NCBI GenBank assembly: GCA_965230345.1
Contig: CBDDKR010000002.1
Coordinates: 310,001-374,000 of the forward strand
Direction of reading: 5' to 3'
DNA: 64,000 nucleotides
Source of the DNA: JADKBO01 sp965230345
Lineage (GTDB): Bacteria; Bacteroidota; Bacteroidia; Chitinophagales; Saprospiraceae
Below the pieces are notes generated by a model. It was not told where the DNA came from and did no database searches. It saw nothing but the letters and a program-made list of their open reading frames with translations. Positions 44,231-52,615 of the stretch are shown here, in pieces (the stretch's first letter is position 1; every line of letters begins with the position of its first letter). Both the position numbers and the translations under genes were made by a program.

Positions 44231-45118
44231 TTACTTGGTTTGAGTTTTAATAGATTTATTCTTATTGGTTCCTTCAAAGATTTCAATTCCATCCGAATAA
44301 GCCACATACCAATCTCCTTGAAATCTTCTTGCTGTAATAATGCCAGATCTATCAATTTCAATTGGTAAACTTAGGAAGGTGAACTCAGGAAAATTTAGAC
44401 TTTGATATCTAAAATTAGTGCGTGTTTTGTATGTTATCCCCTTACCATCAAATTGAAAATCCTTTGTGTCTTGAACTCGATATTGATGCAATAATTGACC
44501 AAAGTTATCGAAAACGAATATTCCACTTCTCTTCGTCAGTAAGCACAACTTATTACCTGCTTCTACCATTTTTATGGGTTCTATGGAATGAGAAGAAAAA
44601 TTACTCAATCTATTGGTTTCTGCTAGGCTACCTAATTGGTCATCTACTTTTACGATTCTTTGATTTTCTACATCATATATCCACAACAAATCATCGTTTG
44701 ACTTACATACCAATGAGATTTGATTATAACTTCCACTTGAGATAAGGTCGATTTCCTTTATAAAGGCCAGATTATTGTCCAAAAGAACAACCTTTTGATT
44801 ATTACTATAATATACTAAAACTTGAAGCGGGTTAGAAGGGTCAATAACGGCTACCTCACCACTTCTCCTATTGAAATAATTCCCTACTAATTTCCCATTT
44901 CGGTCATACTTATTAATGCGTTGTTCAGGAGTAACCACATAAATATTACCCAACCGATCTACTTCCATTTTGAGAACTAGTGTAGAGATGTCTTTATTGA
45001 CATCAGGAGACACTTTCTGAACCTCAGATTGTTTCATGGTATTGCACGAAACAAAAAAACTACACCATAAAAACATTAGAATGTTATACGTTAGAATATA
45101 TCTCTTTTTGACCATCAT
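44231..45118 (-). CDS. Beta-propeller-like lipoprotein
   Basis: The 295-residue product starts with a lipoprotein signal (VKKRYILTYNILMFLWCSFFVSC). Repeated segments such as DRLGNIYVVTPEQRINKYDRNGKLV and FVFDNFGQLLHQY resemble NHL/6-bladed propeller blades. Its start overlaps the lpxH-like gene by 35 bases, and the signal needs this start. Function unknown. Confidence 0.7.
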   Translation of the reverse strand: MMVKKRYILTYNILMFLWCSFFVSCNTMKQSEVQKVSPDVNKDISTLVLKMEVDRLGNIYVVTPEQRINKYDRNGKLVGNYFNRRSGEVAVIDPSNPLQVLVYYSNNQKVVLLDNNLAFIKEIDLISSGSYNQISLVCKSNDDLLWIYDVENQRIVKVDDQLGSLAETNRLSNFSSHSIEPIKMVEAGNKLCLLTKRSGIFVFDNFGQLLHQYRVQDTKDFQFDGKGITYKTRTNFRYQSLNFPEFTFLSLPIEIDRSGIITARRFQGDWYVAYSDGIEIFEGTNKNKSIKTQTK

Positions 45119-45890
45119 TATTATAAAACCTTAAAGACAATTGGTTGCCATCCCATACAGCATATGTACAAAATTCAAGCCAGTCTCCTAGATTAATATA
45201 ATATGACTCTTTGTTGTTTAACAGATATCTAATCGGCTTGTGTCTGTGTCCAAAAATGAAGTAGTCAATTCTTCTCTTTACAAGTTCAGATTCACAATAT
45301 TGGACCAGCCATTCTTTAGACCAATCCGAAATGGGTTCATCCTCCTGTACATCACGACTTTTTTGACTAAATGACTTCATCAACCATAGACCAAATCGAG
45401 TAGGCAACAAAGAAAAGCATTGTTGCAAAAATGGATTTCTAATGATTCTTTTAATGATTTTATAACTGATGTCTCCAGGACCTAATCCATCACCATGTGC
45501 TACTAAGAACATCTTAGAATCAAGCTCGATTGTTTTTGGTTTGTCATGAATTATTATGCCCATTTCTGTGGTAAAATAGTCTTTAACCCACATATCATGA
45601 TTGCCCATAAAAAAATGAACCTCTACACCTTGATCTGACAACTCCGCCAATTTACCCAAAAACCTTACATATCCCTTCGGAATTACTTTCTTGTATTCAA
45701 ACCAATAGTCAAAAACATCACCAACCAAATAAAGTCTAGCACAATTACTACGAATTTCCTCCAACCATTGTACAATTTGCCTCTCACGCTCATTTGAAGA
45801 TAAAACACCCTCGGCACCAAGATGAAAATCCGAAGCAAAATAGGTCAGCTTTCGACCATTGTGAGGTGATATTTCCTTGGTCCTATTCAA
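45084..45890 (-). CDS. lpxH: UDP-2,3-diacylglucosamine diphosphatase (LpxH-like)
   Basis: The 268-residue metallophosphoesterase has the metal-binding motifs SDFHLG, GDVFDYWF, GNHDMW, AHGDGLG and GHRHKP in family order. LpxH cleaves UDP-2,3-diacylglucosamine to lipid X in lipid A synthesis. It starts at TTG 45890, the only suitable codon, nine bases after the M16 stop. The 3' end overlaps the next gene by 35 bases. Confidence 0.88.
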   Translation of the reverse strand: MNRTKEISPHNGRKLTYFASDFHLGAEGVLSSNERERQIVQWLEEIRSNCARLYLVGDVFDYWFEYKKVIPKGYVRFLGKLAELSDQGVEVHFFMGNHDMWVKDYFTTEMGIIIHDKPKTIELDSKMFLVAHGDGLGPGDISYKIIKRIIRNPFLQQCFSLLPTRFGLWLMKSFSQKSRDVQEDEPISDWSKEWLVQYCESELVKRRIDYFIFGHRHKPIRYLLNNKESYYINLGDWLEFCTYAVWDGNQLSLRFYNNDGQKEIYSNV

Positions 45891-45899
45891 AAATTTTGA

Positions 45900-47135
45900 T
45901 TAGTTCTTTTTATACGTTAATTGTGAAACCTGAGTATCATTAAGGGTATCAATAGAAGATTGTCGAATGTCCTCAACTGAAATTTTACTGTATTCCTTTA
46001 CTTCATTATTAATCAAGTCAAGGTCACCTAAGTATTCATAATAACCTAAGCTCATTGCCTTATTGAGTGTACTCGTTTCCGAGAAAATTAAATTGGTTTC
46101 CGCCTTATTCTTAATTTTTTGCAACTCTCTTTCAGATAAATCTCTATTCTTCAAATCATCCAATTCTTCCCAAATGATTTTTTCAACCATTTCTATGTCG
46201 GAATGACTATTTAATCTGGCTTCAACTACCAGCATTCCAGGATCATAGGTTCCTGTAATAAATGCATCAATAGAATTGCAATAATTTTCGTCTTGGATTA
46301 ACCTACGATATAATCTAGAAGATCGGCCATTACCCAAAATATCAGATAATAAATCAACAGAATAGTATCTTTTATCCAATCTTCCTACCATAGGAAAGGC
46401 TAAAATAATCATATCCAAAGGGACGTTGGCCTCAATCATCTTTTTTGACCCTACATAATGAGAAGAGTCGATAGCATACATAGGCCTTTTCACAGGTCTA
46501 TTCTCAATATCACCAAACCATTTTTCTACCAAATCAAATGCTTGTTCAACTCCTACATTTCCCGATATAGAAATGATGGCATTATTGGGACTATAAAACT
46601 TCTTATGAAATGAATTAACATCTTCCAGTTTTGCGTCAGCAATGTGCTCAAAATTCTTTCCTATTGTAGGCCAACTATACGGATGGTCCTTATAAACCAT
46701 AGGAGCCAAGTGATGCCATATATCACCGTAAGGTTCGTTATAACAAGTCTCCTTAAACTCCTCAATCACAACTTTCTTCTGAACATCCAAAACCCTTTGT
46801 GTAAAATCAGAAGACCCCATCCTATCTGCCTCCAACCAAAGCACTACTTCAAGGTTTTCAGCAGGGATTAAGTCATAAAAATTGGTTATATCATTATTCG
46901 TAAAGGCGTTATTCTCACCTCCAGCATTTTGAATGACATGATCAAAGTCTGGCACATTCTTCGTTCCACCAAACATCAAGTGTTCAAACAAATGAGCAAA
47001 TCCAGTCTTATCCTTATCTTCATCTTTCGATCCAACTTCGTACAATACATTAACAGCTACGAGAGGAGTTGTTTTATCTTCATGAACTACAACACGCAAC
47101 CCATTGGATAATACTTTTTTTGAAAATTGAATCAT
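45900..47135 (-). CDS. M16-family zinc protease
   Basis: The ATG at 47135 gives a 411-residue single M16 unit (two domains). The inverted zinc motif HLFEHLMF (HxxEH) is near residue 48, with the downstream Glu in EEFKETCYNEPYGDIW. Many such enzymes work in pairs with an inactive partner; none is adjacent. A TTTG-N17-TATCTTTG promoter lies upstream. Confidence 0.9.
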   Translation of the reverse strand: MIQFSKKVLSNGLRVVVHEDKTTPLVAVNVLYEVGSKDEDKDKTGFAHLFEHLMFGGTKNVPDFDHVIQNAGGENNAFTNNDITNFYDLIPAENLEVVLWLEADRMGSSDFTQRVLDVQKKVVIEEFKETCYNEPYGDIWHHLAPMVYKDHPYSWPTIGKNFEHIADAKLEDVNSFHKKFYSPNNAIISISGNVGVEQAFDLVEKWFGDIENRPVKRPMYAIDSSHYVGSKKMIEANVPLDMIILAFPMVGRLDKRYYSVDLLSDILGNGRSSRLYRRLIQDENYCNSIDAFITGTYDPGMLVVEARLNSHSDIEMVEKIIWEELDDLKNRDLSERELQKIKNKAETNLIFSETSTLNKAMSLGYYEYLGDLDLINNEVKEYSKISVEDIRQSSIDTLNDTQVSQLTYKKN

Positions 47136-47159
47136 CAATACTATTTGGTAAAATCACTT

Positions 47160-47188
47160 CAAAGATAAAAATACTTTTTTCCTACAAA
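47160..47188 (-). promoter_or_regulatory. Promoter TTTG-N17-TATCTTTG for the M16 operon
   Basis: Both elements of the Bacteroidota consensus are present: TTTG (47188-47185) and TATCTTTG (47167-47160). The start codon at 47135 is 25 bases downstream. Confidence 0.6.
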
Positions 47189-47296
47189 GTTGAGATTGAA
47201 GATAATCCTGAAAAGCTCGGATCCATATCCTTGTTTAAAACTAAGGTTCAACTTAATAAACTATACTAATAAAATGTTCTTAGTCTTTCATTAAAA

Positions 47297-48025
47297 CTAT
47301 ACAGGAAGAGAAGTTTCTTGGACAGAATTAGATTCAAACATTCGTCCCCAGTTACCAACAATAGACTCTGCCCAAAAATTGGATTTTATAATTTTGAAAA
47401 AATCTGTAGAATCATAATCCTTTCCACCAAAAGTATCCAAATAAGGATTGCTAATTTGACAATCTATGTATTTAAACTTAAACTCTTCTAATTTTCGAGC
47501 CAATGAGATCAACGCAAACCTTGAAGCATTTGAAGTCAATGAAAACATGGATTCTCCAGTAAATATCCTTCCAATTGAGACACCATACAACCCACCAACT
47601 AATTTTCTACCTTCCCATACTTCAACACTATGGGCATAACCTCTATCGTGTAATTGACAATAGATTTCGACAAACTCGTCGGAGATCCATGTACCTGTAC
47701 TTCCTTTTCTGTACACATATTTACATCCTAATATTACATCTTTGAAGGCTTGGTCATACGTAACTCGAAATTTATCTTGGTTAAAGTATGGTCTTATACT
47801 CTTGGGAACTTTAATCTCAGATGGTTTAATTAGATAACGCCTTTGCGGGAAGAAGAGTGCTCCCAAATTCTCATAACTCTCCCAAGGGAAAATCCCCATT
47901 TTATAATAGGACAATAACTGATCAACGTCCATTACATTCATCCATCCTATAAAGCCATCTTCATTTGAATATACCAATGGGTGTGGGATAACCCCTAACT
48001 CCTCAAATTCTTCTGCATTATTCAT
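47297..48025 (-). CDS. aat: Leucyl/phenylalanyl-tRNA--protein transferase
   Basis: The ATG at 48025 abuts the ferredoxin-reductase stop (48027), and gives 242 residues. Family motifs: YKMGIFPW, RKGSTGTWISDEF, GGLYGVSIGRIFTGESMFS. The enzyme adds Leu or Phe to N-terminal Arg or Lys, marking proteins for ClpAP (N-degron pathway). Confidence 0.92.
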   Translation of the reverse strand: MNNAEEFEELGVIPHPLVYSNEDGFIGWMNVMDVDQLLSYYKMGIFPWESYENLGALFFPQRRYLIKPSEIKVPKSIRPYFNQDKFRVTYDQAFKDVILGCKYVYRKGSTGTWISDEFVEIYCQLHDRGYAHSVEVWEGRKLVGGLYGVSIGRIFTGESMFSLTSNASRFALISLARKLEEFKFKYIDCQISNPYLDTFGGKDYDSTDFFKIIKSNFWAESIVGNWGRMFESNSVQETSLPV

Positions 48026-48026
48026 C

Positions 48027-48740
48027 CTATCCGTACAATTCAAATTTAACTTGATTAGACGGCCAATTCATTTCTTTCAATTTATGTCGAGCTTCATCTA
48101 CCATCTCTGACCAACCACAGATGTAAAAATAGGTACTATCATTTACTTCATTATACATTGCTTGATAGATAGGGTGAACATAACCTTTACTCCCTTTCCA
48201 ATCTTCTCTTGACAAAGTAACACTATAAGAAAACCATGGGGCGCTTGATTCAAGTTCTTCCAATTCCTCTCTATACAAAATGTCATCCTCATATCTAGCA
48301 CCAAAAATCAAATGGGTTTTGGGTGGGTCATCCAAATCGCATAATTGCTGAATCATCGCTCTAAAAGGAGCCACACCTGTTCCTGTACAAATAAGAACGA
48401 TTTGTCTTTCCTCACCACTTAACATAAATTGACCTTCGGGACCTTTAAAACGAAGCTGACTTCCTACTTCTGCTTCATCACATAGATACGTAGACCCAAG
48501 CCCCTGTGGAACTTTTCCTACACAAAGTTCTATTATGCCATTTTTATCATCCTTAGAAGCGATGCTGTAACTCCTCCATCGCTCCAACCTTTTTTGACCT
48601 ACGGGTAAATCTAAAGTTATAAACTGCCCCGGATTATAACTAAAATCAGCATTCGCATCAATCTGAATAGAAATCTTTTTAACGATTTTACTAATCGCCT
48701 CTTTTTCAATAATCGTTCCTTCAAACCAATTTCTCGGCAT
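48027..48740 (-). CDS. Ferredoxin--NADP+ reductase-like FAD oxidoreductase
   Basis: The 237-residue protein has the FAD-binding RWRSYSIAS (about 40-48), the NADP-binding VLICTGTGVAPFRAMIQQL and the C-terminal YFYICGWSEMVDEARHKL. It is a two-domain reductase without an iron-sulphur cluster. It directly precedes aat in one transcript. Confidence 0.88.
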   Translation of the reverse strand: MPRNWFEGTIIEKEAISKIVKKISIQIDANADFSYNPGQFITLDLPVGQKRLERWRSYSIASKDDKNGIIELCVGKVPQGLGSTYLCDEAEVGSQLRFKGPEGQFMLSGEERQIVLICTGTGVAPFRAMIQQLCDLDDPPKTHLIFGARYEDDILYREELEELESSAPWFSYSVTLSREDWKGSKGYVHPIYQAMYNEVNDSTYFYICGWSEMVDEARHKLKEMNWPSNQVKFELYG

Positions 48741-48853
48741 ATTATATATGTTTGACTTTAGGTATAACTTTTACCTGCAAAAATAAGTTCTCAGAAACAG
48801 AAAATTGTAATCAATTCGTCTTAACAAACTCAATATACCAAGAGTACTATACT

Positions 48854-49390
48854 CTAATTACCAATCCGTCGTCCTTCAACAGTCCTTGATTTGTATATAT
48901 TTTTAGTGGCCTTATCTATATCGACCATCAAACTCACATAAGAACTTCTTGACGAAGTATTGTAAAGTCGATTCTTATAAGTCACCTTACCATAGTTATG
49001 GTTCCATTCTTTTGCCAACAACGCATACCTACGGCTCATTTTAGGATTTGGGCCGAACATGAGATATCCTTGATCATCATTTTCAAAACTCACCGCAAAT
49101 CGATCACTTTTTGGAGAAAAAACCAATACACCAGGTGTTCCTTTTTTGAATAACACTTCCTCAACTTCTACCCCATCGATTACTCGAATCTTTCCTTCAG
49201 TTATACTGGACTCATTCCCTCCAAGTTTTCGTTGTAATACAATGTCATCAGAGAGATAAAACTGTATACGTTTTAATTCGTCATCAGACCAATTGTATTC
49301 TTCATACAAACCCTGTGAGAATGGTACCAAAGTTGGACTACAACTGCTTACTAAGATTAGCACACTAATTAAAAAGGCGTATTTCATCAT
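48854..49390 (-). CDS. Hypothetical lipoprotein
   Basis: The 178-residue product has a lipoprotein signal (MMKYAFLISVLILVSSC) and a beta-rich mature part opening SPTLVPFSQGLYEEYNWSDD. I do not recognise the family. A weak TATTTTAG promoter-like element lies upstream. Confidence 0.6.
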   Translation of the reverse strand: MMKYAFLISVLILVSSCSPTLVPFSQGLYEEYNWSDDELKRIQFYLSDDIVLQRKLGGNESSITEGKIRVIDGVEVEEVLFKKGTPGVLVFSPKSDRFAVSFENDDQGYLMFGPNPKMSRRYALLAKEWNHNYGKVTYKNRLYNTSSRSSYVSLMVDIDKATKNIYKSRTVEGRRIGN

Positions 49391-49498
49391 AATTCATTAT
49401 CGTTTATACTAAAATACGCCTCCAAAACCAAAAGGTTTAATCTCTTAAGAGAATTTAACGAACGCCTTAACCCATTATTAACAGTGATTTAATGAATC

Positions 49499-50029
49499 CT
49501 ATTTATTCATATAGTATTCATATTTTTTATTGATGCTTTTTATAAACTCAACAATCTTCAATCGATCAGTCTCCAATTCTTTCTTTGTATTCTTAATATT
49601 ATTGGACAAATCTGTAGTATTAAGCAAATAAGGATTAAAGTTTTCTCCCAAATCAGCAATAGTTTGACCTGATTCAATCTTAACCTTAGCCTCTTTAACC
49701 TCTTGCAAACCACTTTCAAAATTGCCTCTTAGTGAGCGTACTTTTCCTATTAAGGCATTGTATCGATTTTCTGCCTCCTTATTTTTCTCCTGAATAAGGT
49801 TAAATGCCTCTTGCTTCTCTTCAGATAAGCCCTCTTCTTCTAAGTTTAAAACAGGCAATGTTGCCAAATCCTTTTCTTTCTTGGATTCAATATTGGATTC
49901 AATTGTTTTGTATTCATTAATTATACTTTCCAATCCAGGGATTGCAGCTTCAAATTTCTTCACTTCAGTATTCTCTTTGCATCCAACAAATAAGATTACA
50001 CCAATTAATAATACTATGTTCTTAATCAT
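49499..50029 (-). CDS. Coiled-coil lipoprotein
   Basis: The ATG at 50029 gives 176 residues with a lipoprotein signal (MIKNIVLLIGVILFVGC), then helical, charged coiled coil (about 30-170). No named family was recognised. A TAATTTTG promoter element lies at 50103-50110 on the minus strand. Confidence 0.6.
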   Translation of the reverse strand: MIKNIVLLIGVILFVGCKENTEVKKFEAAIPGLESIINEYKTIESNIESKKEKDLATLPVLNLEEEGLSEEKQEAFNLIQEKNKEAENRYNALIGKVRSLRGNFESGLQEVKEAKVKIESGQTIADLGENFNPYLLNTTDLSNNIKNTKKELETDRLKIVEFIKSINKKYEYYMNK

Positions 50030-50102
50030 TTTAATCACTTTTTTTAAATTAATGTAGAGGGCAATTTTAATATTAGGCTAAAATCAACCCTTTTATGAAG
50101 TA

Positions 50103-50110
50103 CAAAATTA
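50103..50110 (-). promoter_or_regulatory. Bacteroidota -7 box (TAATTTTG) for the coiled-coil lipoprotein
   Basis: The octamer matches TAnnTTTG on the minus strand, 74 bases upstream of the start at 50029. The -33 element is unclear. Confidence 0.35.
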
Positions 50111-50249
50111 GAATTTACCACGGAAATTCAAATTCAAAAATTGACTATTTGAAAATATCATCTTTTCCGCTATTCAAACTATTCATCAAATTTTTCGATC
50201 CTTATAATTATTGTATCTTGACCAATATATAAAACAGATCATAACTATT

Positions 50250-51938
50250 ATGCGATTACCATTCGTCCTATTCATTCTAATTACAATATTCAGTTGTAAA
50301 AATGAACAATCTGCGACTGAACCAATTCAAGAAAAAAAAGAGGGGTTTATACTTACCGATTTACACAATTTTTCCAAAACACCTCAAAGCTCTATGGATA
50401 GTTTATTAGCTAAATATACGACTTTCGAACTACAATCTGACCTTACCAGTTTAACTCCGAATGAGAAGAAAATGCTTCCTTTATTGATAGATGCGGCTAA
50501 AATCATGGACAATCTATTTTGGAAGCAAGCATACGGGAATAAAGAAGATTTTTTGGAAGGAATTCCTGATTCAGCTACTCGTGCTTTTGCCATGATCAAC
50601 TATGGACCTTGGGATAGACTTAATGGGAACAAAGTATTTATGGAGGATTATAAAGAAAAATCTTTAGGAGCCAACTTCTATCCTTCTGATATGATTAAGG
50701 AAGAGTTAGAACAAACACCACTAGATCAAAAAAACAGTTTATACACCATGATTAGGCGTAATGAAAATGATGGTTCATTATATACTATTCCTTATCATAA
50801 ATATTTTGAAAAGGATGTTACTAGGGCATCATTCCTGTTAGAACAAGCAGCTTCTCTTGCCGACAATGCTGGATTAAAAAATTACCTAGAACTTAGGGCC
50901 AAAGCGCTACTTAATGACCAATACCAAGAAAGTGATATGGCTTGGTTAGATATGAAAACCAACAAAATTGATATTGTAATAGGTCCTATAGAGACCTATG
51001 AAGATCAACTATTCGGATATAAGGCTGCTTATGAAGGATATGTTTTGATAAAGGACATGGCTTGGTCTAAAAAACTAAGTAAGTACGCATCCTTTTTACC
51101 AAAATTACAAGAAAACTTACCCGTAAAAGCAAAATATAAATCCGAAAAACCAGGAACCGATACAGAATTGAACGCTTATGATGTTGTATTTTATTCTGGA
51201 GATTGCAATGCTGGAAGCAAAACCATAGCCATCAATCTACCCAATGATGAGGAGGTTCAATTAAAAAAAGGAACAAGAAGGTTGCAATTAAAAAATGCGA
51301 TGAAGGCCAAATTTGATAAAATACTTGTTCCTATATCAGAAGTATTGATTCACCCCGAACAAACAAAACATATAAAATTTGATGCCTTCTTCGCAAATAC
51401 AATGTTTCATGAAGTAGCGCATGGATTGGGAATAAAAAACACCATAGATGGCAACAGTACAGTAAGAATGGTGTTAAAGCAACACGCTTCAGCCATCGAA
51501 GAAGGTAAGGCAGATATTCTTGGGCTTTATATGGTTCGCCAGTTGTTTGAACAAGGAGAATTATCTGGCGACATTAAGGACTATATCGTAACATTTATGG
51601 CTTCAATATTTAGATCTGTACGCTTTGGGGCTAGTTCAGCACATGGCAAAGCAAATATGATTAGATTTAACTATTTTGCCGAAAAAGAAGCATTTACTAG
51701 AGATGAGTCCACTGGATTATATAAAGTCAATTTTACTAAATTTAATCAAGCGGTAGATGATTTATCTGAACACATTCTCAAGCTTCAAGGAGATGGAGAT
51801 TATGACGTAGTCAATCAATTCATTGAAGATTATGCTATCATTCCAGAATACCTAACCAATGATCTTGATACGTTATCTCAAAAGGGGATTCCAATTGACG
51901 TCGTTTTCAAGCAAGGAAAATCTGTATTAGGGTTATGA
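50250..51938 (+). CDS. M49-like (dipeptidyl peptidase 3 family) zinc peptidase lipoprotein
   Basis: The ATG at 50250 gives a lipoprotein signal (MRLPFVLFILITIFSC) and 562 residues. The catalytic region reads MFHEVAHGLGI with a downstream EEGKADILGLY, matching the zinc-binding and second-Glu motifs of M49 except that the first is HExxH and not HExxGH. M49 enzymes release dipeptides. A periplasmic or surface lipoprotein location is expected. Confidence 0.8.
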   Translation: MRLPFVLFILITIFSCKNEQSATEPIQEKKEGFILTDLHNFSKTPQSSMDSLLAKYTTFELQSDLTSLTPNEKKMLPLLIDAAKIMDNLFWKQAYGNKEDFLEGIPDSATRAFAMINYGPWDRLNGNKVFMEDYKEKSLGANFYPSDMIKEELEQTPLDQKNSLYTMIRRNENDGSLYTIPYHKYFEKDVTRASFLLEQAASLADNAGLKNYLELRAKALLNDQYQESDMAWLDMKTNKIDIVIGPIETYEDQLFGYKAAYEGYVLIKDMAWSKKLSKYASFLPKLQENLPVKAKYKSEKPGTDTELNAYDVVFYSGDCNAGSKTIAINLPNDEEVQLKKGTRRLQLKNAMKAKFDKILVPISEVLIHPEQTKHIKFDAFFANTMFHEVAHGLGIKNTIDGNSTVRMVLKQHASAIEEGKADILGLYMVRQLFEQGELSGDIKDYIVTFMASIFRSVRFGASSAHGKANMIRFNYFAEKEAFTRDESTGLYKVNFTKFNQAVDDLSEHILKLQGDGDYDVVNQFIEDYAIIPEYLTNDLDTLSQKGIPIDVVFKQGKSVLGL

Positions 51939-52017
51939 TAGTTTAGAGTTTCATTAACACTGCCGTTAAATAATTTCTAATTCCTATTTTTTTGAGGCGC
52001 ACCAATTAACGACATTG

Positions 52018-52025
52018 TAACTTTG
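52018..52025 (+). promoter_or_regulatory. Bacteroidota -7 box (TAACTTTG) before the DsbD genes
   Basis: The octamer matches TAnnTTTG, with a TTTG at 51991-51994, 23 bases upstream. It would give a leader of about 75 bases to the 52108 start. Confidence 0.4.
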
Positions 52026-52107
52026 GTTTATATACAATGTTAGAAGGTACATTATATTAGAGTTTTGAAATTACCTTCGCTTTTATTTTTTAAATTACAA
52101 AGAGTCA

Positions 52108-52554
52108 ATGAGTACAATCATTAAATATAGTTTTCTATTCATATTATTCGTACAGTATACAACGGTTGGGGCGCAACATTCACCTGTATCATGGAGTTTT
52201 GAAATAAATCAAATGGATGATGGTAAATACCAGTTTTCTGCAGATGCATCTATAGAGAAGAACTGGTACATTTATTCCACCAAACCTTCTGAATTTGGAC
52301 CTATTCCGACGTCTATTGAGTTTACGCAAAACGTCGAAGTTGTAGAAGAGATTAAGGAAAATTCAGATAAAATCACAGCATATGATGCCATGTTCGACAT
52401 GGAAGTAACAAAATACAAACACAAGGCAAATTTCACACAAGTCATTCTGCCAAAAAATGGAGTAAAAACCATCAATGGATATTTAATCTACATGGCCTGT
52501 GATGCCTCTAAATGTCTTCCTCCTGAAAAAGTTGAATTTTCCATTTCTATCTGA
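52108..52554 (+). CDS. Secreted DsbD-alpha (N-terminal) domain protein
   Basis: The 148-residue product has a signal peptide (1-23, ...TTVGAQ) and one DsbD N-terminal domain (SPVSWSFEINQMDDGKY...) with the two cysteines MACDASKCLPP. In full DsbD this domain receives electrons from the membrane part and passes them to periplasmic partners. Here it stands alone, 61 bases before a DsbD that already contains two such domains. Confidence 0.85.
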   Translation: MSTIIKYSFLFILFVQYTTVGAQHSPVSWSFEINQMDDGKYQFSADASIEKNWYIYSTKPSEFGPIPTSIEFTQNVEVVEEIKENSDKITAYDAMFDMEVTKYKHKANFTQVILPKNGVKTINGYLIYMACDASKCLPPEKVEFSISI

Positions 52555-52587
52555 CATATATAAGTCATGCTTTAATCTCAGTTTTTA

Positions 52588-52595
52588 TATTTTTG
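52588..52595 (+). promoter_or_regulatory. Bacteroidota -7 box (TATTTTTG) for dsbD
   Basis: The octamer matches TAnnTTTG and ends 20 bases before the ATG at 52616, so dsbD can be expressed separately from the small gene upstream. Confidence 0.45.
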
Positions 52596-52615
52596 CAAAA
52601 ATTAAATTTTCAAAG

